64,000 nt of DNA from Acidobacteriota bacterium (GTDB taxonomy: Bacteria; Acidobacteriota; Blastocatellia; Pyrinomonadales; Pyrinomonadaceae), in the NCBI GenBank assembly GCA_020199835.1, contig JAIVJV010000009.1, positions 930,001 through 994,000 of the forward strand, read 5' to 3'. Under the pieces are notes generated by a model. It worked only from the letters and a program-made list of their open reading frames with translations, was not told where the DNA came from and searched no databases. Every line of letters begins with the position of its first letter. Position 1 is the stretch's first letter. Below are positions 27,058 to 35,545 of the stretch, one piece after another. The translations under genes were made by a program, and so were the position numbers.

Positions 27058-27417
27058 CGACCTCATTGTGTCGAAAGTGGTTCAAAAAAGCCGAGACGCC
27101 ATCCGTAAATGTGAATGCGTAAGAGTTTGTAGAATTTGAGATTTTGAAAATTACTTTTGTTTTTTGGATAGGTAGCCCATGGTCCGGAAGGCCTCAACGT
27201 CTGAAATCTCGGCATTTCCGCAGCACTCTCCTAAAAATCTGAAGAGGGAACATTCCTTGCATAACACGCCACCGTGTGTTGTCTCCCCTAGTTACTAATG
27301 TTTTTATCTCACGAATTCCTACAGTGAGATTTCTGCGATCACGAATTCTATGCTGCGGGTAGTTGGGTAGCAGCTAAGAAGATCCTTCAACAAAGTATGT
27401 TTCGGGAAGGAGCCCAA
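27058..27417 (+). promoter_or_regulatory. 360-bp intergenic leader of the second Oar-like receptor
   Basis: No gene is seen. The region is AT-richer than its surroundings. It contains a TTGAAA -35-like box (27144-27149) with only a poor -10 at the right spacing, a 7-bp hairpin ATCTCAC/GTGAGAT (27306-27330), and a direct repeat TCACGAATTC (27309-27318 and 27339-27348). It ends with AAGGAG before ATG 27418. A long structured 5' leader with a promoter in its first half is plausible. No known riboswitch class is recognised. Confidence 0.45.
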
Positions 27418-30400
27418 ATGAAGAAATTGTTTTTCGCCTTCATGCTCGCAACCCTGACTCTGAGCCTCTCCGCCGTCGTGGCATTTGCTCAGAGCACAGC
27501 GGGTGTGACAGGAACGGTTAAAGATAGCAACGGCGCAGTTATCGCCGGCGCTGACGTAAAGCTGACAGATACCAAGACCGGTACGGAACTCACGTCCAAG
27601 ACAAACGATCAAGGCGTCTACACGTTCCCCAAAGTTAATCCCGGCCAAGGCTATAAGCTCACATTTACCGCTCCCGGTTTTCAAACTCTGGTAATCAATG
27701 AGGTGGCTCTCGGCGTCGATACCGTTTCGACCCATAACGCCGAGATGACCATTGGTGAGGTTTCCGGCACCGTGGTGGTGACGGCGTCGAATGAAGTTAC
27801 GCTGAATACTACCGACGCAAGTATTGGAAACGTTATCGGAGAACGAAGACTTAAAGAGCTTCCAATTCAAATTCGCAGTTCGCCAGCTGCGCTGATCGGT
27901 CTGCAACCCGGCGTCGTGAGCGGTAGCGTTGGCGCCACCGGCACCAACCGTATCGGTTCAGTCACCGGCTCGCGTGCCGACCAGGGCAATATCACTGTTG
28001 ACGGTATCGACGTAAACGATCAGGCCACAGGCCAGTTCGCAGCGACCGTCGGTAATGCTCCGATCGACGCGATTCAGGAGTTCCGCGCAGTGTCCACCAA
28101 CCCGGGTGCTGCTGATGGACGAAGCAGCGGCGGCCAGGTCGAGTTGGTGACCAAGAGTGGTACCAACGAGTTCCACGGCAACCTGCGCGAGTACAACCGC
28201 ACGGCATACACCGCGGCGAACACCTTCTTCAACAACCGCGCTGGTGTTCCGCGTCCGCAATTGACGCGCAACCAATTTGGCGGCAGCATTGGTGGTCCAA
28301 TCGTCAAAGACCACCTCTTCTTCTTCTTCGATTATGAAGGACGGCGCGACGCGTCTGGCGTTTCCAACCTGCGTATTGTTCCGTTGAACCACTTCCGCAA
28401 TGGCGGTCTTGGCTTCATCAACAACAACCCTGGTTGCGGCGTTGGTGCGCGTTTGAACACTACACCTAATTGCATCACGGTCCTGACCCAGGCACAGGTT
28501 GCCGCTCTGGATCCTGCGGGTATCGGTCCAGACCAGTCGCTGTTAAGCTTTATCAACAGCCGTTATCCACAGGCGAATGACTTGACTGCTGGTGACGGTA
28601 TCAACACCGGCGGCTTCCGTTTTAACGCTCCGTTCAAGCGCCAGGACAACACTTATGTCACGCGTATTGACTGGAACGCGACCTCGAAGCAGAGGCTCTT
28701 CGGCCGGTTCAATATCGCTCGTCGTATTCAGACTGACACCGTTAACTCGGTTGCGGCCCAGTTCCCGGGCGATCCTGAGACAGCTCAGATCATCGTTCGC
28801 GACTACACGTGGGTCGTAGGTCATAACTGGACCGCCAGCCCGACGTTCGTCAACCAGTTGACGATTGGTGCGGCTCGTTCGGGATTGCTCTTCCCAACGA
28901 ACTTCAAGCCATCGCTCCCGAACGCGTTCACGTTCGGCGCCGGCTTGTCCGCTCCGTTCGCCGGCTTCAGCGAACAGAATCGTTTCGTGCTGGTTCCTAC
29001 GTACCGCAACGATGCGACCTGGACCAGGGGAACTCACTCGATCGAGTTTGGCGGTTCGTTCAAGCCGATCAAGTCAGAGTCCGGAATCCAGAATGACTTC
29101 AACTTCATCACCGTTGGACTCGGCGGCCAACTCACTGCTCTCGATGCAACACTGCGACCCGGCACCATCGCGTCGAACGCCAACACGACCATCACCGGCA
29201 ACTACGACGCAGCGTTCGCTTTCCTGCTTGGCCGGTATTCGTCGGTTGCGACGAACTTCAACTACGACCCATCGGGTACTCCATTTCCGCTAGCGACTGG
29301 TAAGGGCCGCGACTATCGCTACGACGAACTCGAGCTCTACGTTCAGGATAACTGGAGAATTCGGAATAACCTGACAATCAACGCCGGCGTTCGTTGGCAC
29401 TACTATCCGGCGCCATACGAGAAGAACGGTTTCCAGGCTGGTCCCGACGTGGACCTGCGCGAGCTGTTCGATATCAGAAAGCGTAACGCGGCAGCCGGCA
29501 TCAGTGGTCCGGACGTTGAGCCGTTGCTTAGCTACAGTCTGATCGGCAAAGGCAACGATGCTCGTCCGCTGTACGAAACCGACTGGAACAACTTTGCGCC
29601 ACGGTTTGGTTTTGCGTGGACGCCGAACTTCCGCGGCGGCTTCCTCGGTCCACTGTTCGGTGAGAACCGAACGGTTATCAGAGGCGGCGGATCGGTTGTT
29701 TTCGATCGTCCGGGCGGCGGCATCACGTTCATTCAGGATCAGGTTTCGTACCTGTTTGACAACTCGGCGACCACGAACTTTGCGGCGCCGAACGCAATAA
29801 GTGCTCTGCTTAACAACCCACGGTTCAGTGATATCAACTCTTCGCCGGTGAACAACGTTCCGCCGACGATCACTCATCCGTTTGTTCCATTCGTCGAGGA
29901 TGGTTTCCCGCTCGGTCTGGCCACCGGCGAGTTCAACTACGCCGTTGACCAGAAGTTCAGGACTCCTTACTCGATCCAGTACAGCTTAGGCTTCCAGCGC
30001 GAAATGCCCGCGGACTTCATTCTCGAAATGTCGTACGTTGGTCGTCAGGGCCGCAAGCTGTTCTCGCAAGCTGACCTGGCGCAGGTGTTGGATTTCAAAG
30101 ATGTAGCGTCCGGCCAAATGATGCTTGCTGCGTTCAACGCACTCCAGGCTCAAGTTCAGGCTGGCGTTCCGGGCAACTCACCGAACCTGCAAATTCAACC
30201 CTGGTTCGAGAACCAGATGTTTCCGGGTGCAACAAGACTGATGGCTACCAACGGCAGTCTCCGCCAGTTTGTGCTGCGCGGCGATACGTCGGACGCCCTC
30301 TTCCTGCTTTACGCGAATGGCCTGCTGGATGCGAACGTAGGTATGAGTGGCCAGTTTGGCACGAACATCTACATTTCAAACTTCGGCGCGTCGAGCTATG

Positions 30401-31158
30401 ACGGCATGCTGGTGAGCTTGCGGAAACGCTTCTCACACGGCTTGCAATTCGACGCGAACTACACCTGGTCACACTCGATCGACAACGGATCGAGCGTGGT
30501 GAACACGGTGACCGGCGGTCTCGTATGCGATCTCACGAATCTCCGCGTCTGCCGCGCCGATTCGGATTTCGACGTTCGGCACCTATTCAATGCGAACTTC
30601 ATCTATGAGTTGCCGTTTGGTCGCGGCCGTGCTCTCGGCAGCAGCGCTCCGGGTTGGGTCAACCAGATCATCGGTGGCTGGGAAGTGAGTGGTATTTTTG
30701 GCGCGCGCAGTGGCTTGGCGTTCAGCACCACGACGACCGCATTCCCGGTGGGCTTCAACTTTAACAGCCCGGCGGCTTTCAACACCGGTGTTCAGCCCGT
30801 TGTGAACATTCGCGATCTCAATGGACAGATTCAGTTCTTCCATAGTCCGCAAGCGGTCTTCAATCCGGCAGCTCCGACCGCGGGTATCCTTCGTTTCCCG
30901 CGTCACGGCGAGATCGGAAACCGCAACGTGTTCCGCGGACCGAGCTTCTGGAACCTGGACACGGCGCTCATGAAGAATTGGCAGATGCCGTGGTCAGAAA
31001 GTCACAGCTTGCAGTTGCGTTGGGAAGCATTTAATCTTTTCAACCACAACACCTTTGGTTTGCCGGCCGCAGGTATCACCGGCACGACCTTTGGATCGAT
31101 CACAACAACAGCTAGCGCGCCGCGCGAAATGCAATTCGCTCTGCGTTACAGCTTCTAG
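27418..31158 (+). CDS. Oar-like TonB-dependent receptor (second copy)
   Basis: A 1246-residue outer-membrane protein. The ATG at 27418 follows GAAGGAGCCCAA and gives the signal peptide MKKLFFAFMLATLTLSLSAV. Residues about 25-110 are the carboxypeptidase-regulatory domain (AGVTGTVKDSNGAVIAGADV). The plug has ERRLKELPIQIRSSPAALIG, and the barrel ends in an aromatic residue (MQFALRYSF). It shares its full domain order with the receptor at 18655-22473 and is a distant paralogue. The substrate is unknown. It sits between the MoxR and DUF58 genes of a normally contiguous module and is closed by its own terminator. Confidence 0.9.
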   Translation: MKKLFFAFMLATLTLSLSAVVAFAQSTAGVTGTVKDSNGAVIAGADVKLTDTKTGTELTSKTNDQGVYTFPKVNPGQGYKLTFTAPGFQTLVINEVALGVDTVSTHNAEMTIGEVSGTVVVTASNEVTLNTTDASIGNVIGERRLKELPIQIRSSPAALIGLQPGVVSGSVGATGTNRIGSVTGSRADQGNITVDGIDVNDQATGQFAATVGNAPIDAIQEFRAVSTNPGAADGRSSGGQVELVTKSGTNEFHGNLREYNRTAYTAANTFFNNRAGVPRPQLTRNQFGGSIGGPIVKDHLFFFFDYEGRRDASGVSNLRIVPLNHFRNGGLGFINNNPGCGVGARLNTTPNCITVLTQAQVAALDPAGIGPDQSLLSFINSRYPQANDLTAGDGINTGGFRFNAPFKRQDNTYVTRIDWNATSKQRLFGRFNIARRIQTDTVNSVAAQFPGDPETAQIIVRDYTWVVGHNWTASPTFVNQLTIGAARSGLLFPTNFKPSLPNAFTFGAGLSAPFAGFSEQNRFVLVPTYRNDATWTRGTHSIEFGGSFKPIKSESGIQNDFNFITVGLGGQLTALDATLRPGTIASNANTTITGNYDAAFAFLLGRYSSVATNFNYDPSGTPFPLATGKGRDYRYDELELYVQDNWRIRNNLTINAGVRWHYYPAPYEKNGFQAGPDVDLRELFDIRKRNAAAGISGPDVEPLLSYSLIGKGNDARPLYETDWNNFAPRFGFAWTPNFRGGFLGPLFGENRTVIRGGGSVVFDRPGGGITFIQDQVSYLFDNSATTNFAAPNAISALLNNPRFSDINSSPVNNVPPTITHPFVPFVEDGFPLGLATGEFNYAVDQKFRTPYSIQYSLGFQREMPADFILEMSYVGRQGRKLFSQADLAQVLDFKDVASGQMMLAAFNALQAQVQAGVPGNSPNLQIQPWFENQMFPGATRLMATNGSLRQFVLRGDTSDALFLLYANGLLDANVGMSGQFGTNIYISNFGASSYDGMLVSLRKRFSHGLQFDANYTWSHSIDNGSSVVNTVTGGLVCDLTNLRVCRADSDFDVRHLFNANFIYELPFGRGRALGSSAPGWVNQIIGGWEVSGIFGARSGLAFSTTTTAFPVGFNFNSPAAFNTGVQPVVNIRDLNGQIQFFHSPQAVFNPAAPTAGILRFPRHGEIGNRNVFRGPSFWNLDTALMKNWQMPWSESHSLQLRWEAFNLFNHNTFGLPAAGITGTTFGSITTTASAPREMQFALRYSF

Positions 31159-31180
31159 TTCAGTTTTACCGTCCACTTGG

Positions 31181-31216
31181 ATCGGGCTTCCGCGAAAGTG
31201 GAAGCCCGATTTTTTA
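31181..31216 (+). terminator. Intrinsic terminator/attenuator after the second receptor
   Basis: A perfect 11-bp stem (ATCGGGCTTCC at 31181-31191 / GGAAGCCCGAT at 31200-31210) with an 8-nt loop is followed by TTTTTATTT. Only 9 bp separate the stem from the Shine-Dalgarno of the next gene, so it may work as a partial terminator (attenuator). Confidence 0.88.
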
Positions 31217-31230
31217 TTTGGAGAACCGTC

Positions 31231-32223
31231 ATGCCCAAACAACGTGTTCGGCTTTTATCGTTGATGCTCGTTCTTGGCGCTACGTGCTTGTTACCCGCGA
31301 ACGTGTCGGCCCAGAGTGGACAATCGCTATTCGGCGACGTTCGTGTCACTGCGGACAACAATACGGTGGTGCCAAAGGAGGTCACCTTAATACTTCGCCT
31401 CGTGCCTGATGGAGAAGTCGGTCGTCAAACGGTCTCGAGTCGAGGTCGTTATCGCTTCAACAACTTGAAGGCCGGCGAATATGAAATCCTGATCGAGGTT
31501 GACGGCAAGGAAATCGGACGTCTGCAAACGATCATGATAAGAAACCAAATGAGCAACAGTCCCTACGGCCATCAGTACGATCTCGATTTCCGCTGGCGGC
31601 CCGGCTCGTCTTCACCGGCTGCTGGAGGCGTGGTTGCAGCCGGCGACTTTTATGAGCGTCCCTCGGCGAACAGATCGCTGTTCCAAAGGGCGGAAGAGTT
31701 TGTTACCAAAAAGAAGTACGACGACGCGGTGGAGTTGCTCAAACAGGTCGTCGAGACAGACAACAAGGACTTTCAAGCCTGGACAGCGCTCGGAATCGTT
31801 TACGCGGCGCAGGAAAAACTCGACGATGCTGAAAAAGCGTACCTGAAATCGATTGAAGTTCATCCTGCTTCCGCTCGCGCTCAACTCAATCTCGGCAAGC
31901 TGCGCTATTCACAGAAGAAATTTGAGGCGGCCGTCGAACCACTGACGAAGGCTATTGCATTGCAGCCAACCAACGGCGATGCGAACTATCTTTTGGGCGA
32001 GTCTTACTTGCAACTCAAGAAAGGTTCGAAAGCGATTCCTTATTTGAACGAAGCCGCAAATCTCGGGCGGCCTGATGCTCACCTGCGCCTTGGCTGGCTT
32101 TACAATGCTGCCGGCATGAAAGACAAAGCTGCACTGGAATACGAAGAGTATTTGAAGAAGAATCCGACTTACCCGGAACGCGACAAGCTGAAAGAATACA
32201 TCACGACTAACAAGAAGAGCTGA
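31231..32223 (+). CDS. Secreted TPR protein with carboxypeptidase-regulatory-like domain
   Basis: A 330-residue protein starting at ATG 31231 (GGAG 7 bp upstream; the frame is also open from 31177, but that part is the terminator). The signal peptide MPKQRVRLLSLMLVLGATCL ends near NVSAQ. Residues about 30-105 are a beta-sandwich like the N-terminal domain of the receptors (SSRGRYRFNNLKAGEYEILIEVDGK in part). Residues about 150-325 contain four to five TPR units (e.g. FQAWTALGIVYAAQEKLDDA). It probably acts in the periplasm as a partner or scaffold for the receptor; this is inferred from adjacency and the shared domain. Confidence 0.82.
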   Translation: MPKQRVRLLSLMLVLGATCLLPANVSAQSGQSLFGDVRVTADNNTVVPKEVTLILRLVPDGEVGRQTVSSRGRYRFNNLKAGEYEILIEVDGKEIGRLQTIMIRNQMSNSPYGHQYDLDFRWRPGSSSPAAGGVVAAGDFYERPSANRSLFQRAEEFVTKKKYDDAVELLKQVVETDNKDFQAWTALGIVYAAQEKLDDAEKAYLKSIEVHPASARAQLNLGKLRYSQKKFEAAVEPLTKAIALQPTNGDANYLLGESYLQLKKGSKAIPYLNEAANLGRPDAHLRLGWLYNAAGMKDKAALEYEEYLKKNPTYPERDKLKEYITTNKKS

Positions 32224-32262
32224 GTTTCGAATAAGTAAAGCTGGGCTTAACGGCGAACACGT

Positions 32263-33582
32263 TTGCGCTTCGTTTTCACTAAACTATTTTACTTCCTGGC
32301 GGCGCTCGGCTTCGTCCCGCTCTCACTTTCCTGGCAACGCCCGTGGCTCGCGTGGGTAGCGTTCGCGTACGACTTCGTTTTGCTGTGCGTCGCGATCGCC
32401 GACGCCTACACGAGCCGTTTGCCCGCAGGCTTTCGCGTCTCGCGCGAGTTCGGCGGCCGTTTCGCGATGGGCGCCGAGACCGAAGTCAGGATCGAGATCC
32501 AAAACGCGTCTCCGCGATCAATCCCGCTTTTTGTTAAAGACGAATATCCGCCCCAGATGATTCTCGCCGGCGAACGCGAAGGCTACGTTCGTGTTGAGCC
32601 GCATAGCAAAGCGACGTTGATCTACGGACTAAGACCACCGCGGCGCGGGAGATTTGAGTTTGGTCACACGGCTTTGCGCTTTCGCTCGCGACTCGGCCTT
32701 GTTTGGTGTGACGCGCGCGGCGCGGAGCCGGACGCGGTCAAGGTTTATCCAAACATGCGGCGCGCACGTGAAGCTGAATTGAAAGCACTGGGCGCGCGTT
32801 CGGTAGTTTCGTCGCACCGAAAAACTTCGTGGCGCGGCGAGGGACGTGAGTTTGAATCGATGCGCGACTACGTTCGCGGCGACGAGCTTCGTCACATTTC
32901 GTGGACCGCGACCGCACGTCGTGGAAAACTCACCACGCGGCAGTATCAAATCGAACGCGATCAGACGATTCTCGTTGCTCTCGATGCGGGGCGCCTGATG
33001 ACCGCGCGAATCGAACAGGAGACGAAGCTCGATTCAGCAGTGCACGCGACGCTGGCGCTGTTTTCCGCCGCCGCCCGTGCCGGTGACAACGCCGGTCTCG
33101 TTGTTTTTGGCCGCCGGATCAAGAGCTACCTGCCGCCGAGTCGCGGACGCGATCACATCGACGCGGCGCTTGAATCGCTTTACGCGGTCGAGCCGGAGAT
33201 GATCGAACCGTCGTATCCGCACGCGTTTCAGTTCATCGCCGCGAACAGCAAGCGCAGATCGTTAGTGGTACTGTTGACCGATTTGGTCGACGAGGAGGGT
33301 TCGAAAGAACTACTGACTTCGTTGCAGTTGCTTCGCCCACGTCACCTTCCGCTTGTCGTGACGATCGCAGACAGAGATCTAAAATCCGTGGTACAAGCAG
33401 AGCCGGAGTCGGTGCGCGATCTGTTTACGCAGTCGGTCGCGGAAGAGATCATGCACCATCGGGAGACGGCGTTGCGAATGGTTGAGTCGGTTGGAGGACT
33501 GGCGCTGGACGTAACCGCCGCAGCGTTAGCGCCCGCATTGTTGGAAACGTATTTGCGAGTGAAGGAACGTGGGTTACTTTGA
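32263..33582 (+). CDS. DUF58 (VWA-like) protein of the MoxR module
   Basis: A 439-residue protein. The start is TTG 32263 (MRFVFTKLFYFLAALGF); no ATG occurs nearby and the first helix pair (residues about 5-45) needs this start. A beta-rich domain follows, then the DUF58 signature GREFESMRDYVRGDELRHISW (quoted to 20: residues about 193-212), then a VWA-like fold with TILVALDAGRLM. DUF58 proteins are the usual partners of MoxR ATPases. It starts 39 bp after the TPR gene and overlaps the convergent SpoIIM gene by 9 bp. Confidence 0.88.
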   Translation: MRFVFTKLFYFLAALGFVPLSLSWQRPWLAWVAFAYDFVLLCVAIADAYTSRLPAGFRVSREFGGRFAMGAETEVRIEIQNASPRSIPLFVKDEYPPQMILAGEREGYVRVEPHSKATLIYGLRPPRRGRFEFGHTALRFRSRLGLVWCDARGAEPDAVKVYPNMRRAREAELKALGARSVVSSHRKTSWRGEGREFESMRDYVRGDELRHISWTATARRGKLTTRQYQIERDQTILVALDAGRLMTARIEQETKLDSAVHATLALFSAAARAGDNAGLVVFGRRIKSYLPPSRGRDHIDAALESLYAVEPEMIEPSYPHAFQFIAANSKRRSLVVLLTDLVDEEGSKELLTSLQLLRPRHLPLVVTIADRDLKSVVQAEPESVRDLFTQSVAEEIMHHRETALRMVESVGGLALDVTAAALAPALLETYLRVKERGLL

Positions 33583-34626
33583 CTCTTCCGGCGGCGGCTC
33601 GTGACCAACGAAGAGCAGATAGCCGTAGAGTGCGAGACCCGTGATCGCGGCGATGCTGTATTTGATGCGCGCATCGATCGGCGCCGGTGAAATAAATCCC
33701 TCGATAATTCCCGCCACCACCAGCAGCAGCGCGACGCCTAACATCAAACGAACCGCTTCCATGCCGCGCGTTCGCAGCGCGTCGCCGCGAGTTAGATCGC
33801 CGGGCATGATCATGGCGCTACCAATCAGCAACCCTGCGCCGCCGGCAATGAAGATGCACGACAGTTCAATGACGCCGTGCGCGACCATGAACGTCACGAG
33901 ATCGTTACCGAAGCCGGCTTTGTAGGTGAGCGCCAGCACCGACGCGATGTTCGCACCGTTCAGAGCCATATAGAAAAGCGTTCCGACCCCAGCTAACGCG
34001 CCGAATGCAAACGTGTAGATCGTGACCTGAATATTGTTGGTCATGATCCCGCTCGCCCCTATCTGGTTCTGTTTGTTAAGCGATTCCCACCAGTGCGTTT
34101 TGGTTTCGATGTAGAGTTCGCGGAAAGCAGGATTCACGCCCACGAGTTCGGAAAACTCCGGGTCGTATTTCGTGCCGACGAAGCTCAAGACTGCGAAGAT
34201 GAAGAAGACGGCGAACGCGACGAACGTGTAGCGCCACGTACGACGAAACGTTTGCGGCAGCTCGTGTGTGAAGTAGCGGCGGATTCGTTTGCCGCCCTGC
34301 GCGTCGGCGCGATAGATACGGCCGTGCGCGCGTATGACAAGACTGTTGAGATAATTGACCAGCCGTGGATCGCGTGATTCCGCGCGCGCGATCGCCAGGT
34401 CTGACGCGGTGCGGCGGTAGATGCGTCCGAGCTCGCGCACTTCTTCGCGGCCCAGGCGTCTTAGGGACGAGTGGTCGAGTAACCGCAGGAGATCTTCGAG
34501 TCGCTGCCAGGCGTTTTTGCGTTGACTGATGAAGCGATCGGAAGGAATTTGTAGTTCGTCCTTTGTTACTTTGTGCGTTCGAACTATGTCCGAAGCTAGT
34601 GTAACTTTGCAAAGTACAAAGCTCAA
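33574..34626 (-). CDS. SpoIIM/DUF95-like membrane protein
   Basis: About 350 residues. The N-terminal cytoplasmic segment begins near DRFISQRKNAWQRLEDLL, which normally lies at the start of this family. Five to six membrane helices follow (about residues 120-330), with the family block GASGIMTNNIQVTIYTFAFG and MVAHGVIELSCIFIAGGAGL. The start is uncertain: no ATG lies close to the conserved N-terminus, so I use TTG 34626; the frame is open to ATG 34671, which would overlap ftcD. SpoIIM-like genes commonly flank MoxR/DUF58 modules, so this is probably the last member of the module, on the opposite strand. Confidence 0.8.
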   Translation of the reverse strand: MSFVLCKVTLASDIVRTHKVTKDELQIPSDRFISQRKNAWQRLEDLLRLLDHSSLRRLGREEVRELGRIYRRTASDLAIARAESRDPRLVNYLNSLVIRAHGRIYRADAQGGKRIRRYFTHELPQTFRRTWRYTFVAFAVFFIFAVLSFVGTKYDPEFSELVGVNPAFRELYIETKTHWWESLNKQNQIGASGIMTNNIQVTIYTFAFGALAGVGTLFYMALNGANIASVLALTYKAGFGNDLVTFMVAHGVIELSCIFIAGGAGLLIGSAMIMPGDLTRGDALRTRGMEAVRLMLGVALLLVVAGIIEGFISPAPIDARIKYSIAAITGLALYGYLLFVGHEPPPEESK

Positions 34627-34642
34627 AGACCAAAGTACAGAC

Positions 34643-35545
34643 ATGCTCCAACTCGTAGAATGTGTCCCCAATTTTAGTGAAGGCCGAAAGCCGGAGACGG
34701 TTCAGCATATCTCCGACGCGATAGCCGCGGTCAAGACAGCGTGCGTGCTCGATACGCACATCGACGCGGATCACAACCGCTCGGTGATAACGTTCGTGGC
34801 TTCGCCCGAGCATGTGGTCGAAGCCGCAGTGCAGGCTGTGCGCCGCGCGTCGGAATTGATCGACATGCGCACGCATCAGGGCGAACACCCGCGGCTTGGT
34901 GCGACCGACGTTTTGCCGTTTGTGCCGATTCGCGGCGTGACGATGGACGACTGCGTGCGGCTCGCGCACGAAGCAGGGAAGAGAATCGCGCACGAACTCT
35001 CCATTCCCGTCTATTACTACGAACGTGCGGCGCTTCGTCCTGATCGCGTTAACCTGGAAGATGTGCGCCGTGGCATGCTCGAGTTGTTGCGCGAACAGAT
35101 CACCACCAATCCCGAGCGCGCCCCGGATGAAGGCGTGCCGGTGGTCCACGATACGGCCGGCGCGATCGCCGTTGGGGCGCGGCCGTTTCTCATTGCTTTC
35201 AACGTCGTGCTGCGGAGCGACGACCTCACGGTTGCGCGCCACATCGCGAAAACGATTCGCGCCCGCAGCGGCGGTCTGCCATTTGTGAAAGCGTTGGGCT
35301 TTCGACTCTCGACGCGAGGTTATGTGCAGGTGTCGATGAACCTCGTGAACTACGAAGTCACCGGAATGGAGGCGGCTTACGAGGCGATTAGCCGCGAGGC
35401 CGAACGGTTGGGAGTGGAGGTCGATAGCGCTGAGTTTGTTGGCCTCGTTCCGCGCGCTGCTTTGAATCGCGAGGCTGCTTACTTCCGCAAACTCCACGAC
35501 TTTTCGGAAGCGAAGATTCTCGAGAACCAGATCGAGCGCTGTTAA
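34643..35545 (+). CDS. ftcD: Glutamate formimidoyltransferase
   Basis: A 300-residue monofunctional enzyme. ATG 34643 is chosen because MLQLVECVPNFSEGR is the conserved N-terminus; the 38 upstream codons are spurious. The catalytic-His segment HQGEHPRLGATDVLPFVPI (about residues 78-96) is present. It transfers the formimino group from formiminoglutamate to tetrahydrofolate; in some purine degraders the donor is formiminoglycine. The cyclodeaminase domain of the bifunctional form is absent. No hut genes are nearby. It converges on the purine operon with a 4-bp overlap. Confidence 0.92.
   Translation: MLQLVECVPNFSEGRKPETVQHISDAIAAVKTACVLDTHIDADHNRSVITFVASPEHVVEAAVQAVRRASELIDMRTHQGEHPRLGATDVLPFVPIRGVTMDDCVRLAHEAGKRIAHELSIPVYYYERAALRPDRVNLEDVRRGMLELLREQITTNPERAPDEGVPVVHDTAGAIAVGARPFLIAFNVVLRSDDLTVARHIAKTIRARSGGLPFVKALGFRLSTRGYVQVSMNLVNYEVTGMEAAYEAISREAERLGVEVDSAEFVGLVPRAALNREAAYFRKLHDFSEAKILENQIERC

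Noticed and set aside
27240..27420. Possible riboswitch or c-di-GMP aptamer before the second receptor
   Set aside because: Only a simple 7-bp hairpin and a direct repeat are seen; no conserved aptamer core could be recognised.
34076..35497. Long minus-strand open frame (473 codons) antisense to ftcD and overlapping the SpoIIM-like gene
   Set aside because: It lies antisense to a clear formimidoyltransferase, its product is Arg/His-rich low-complexity sequence, and it has no domain; it is a shadow of biased codon use.
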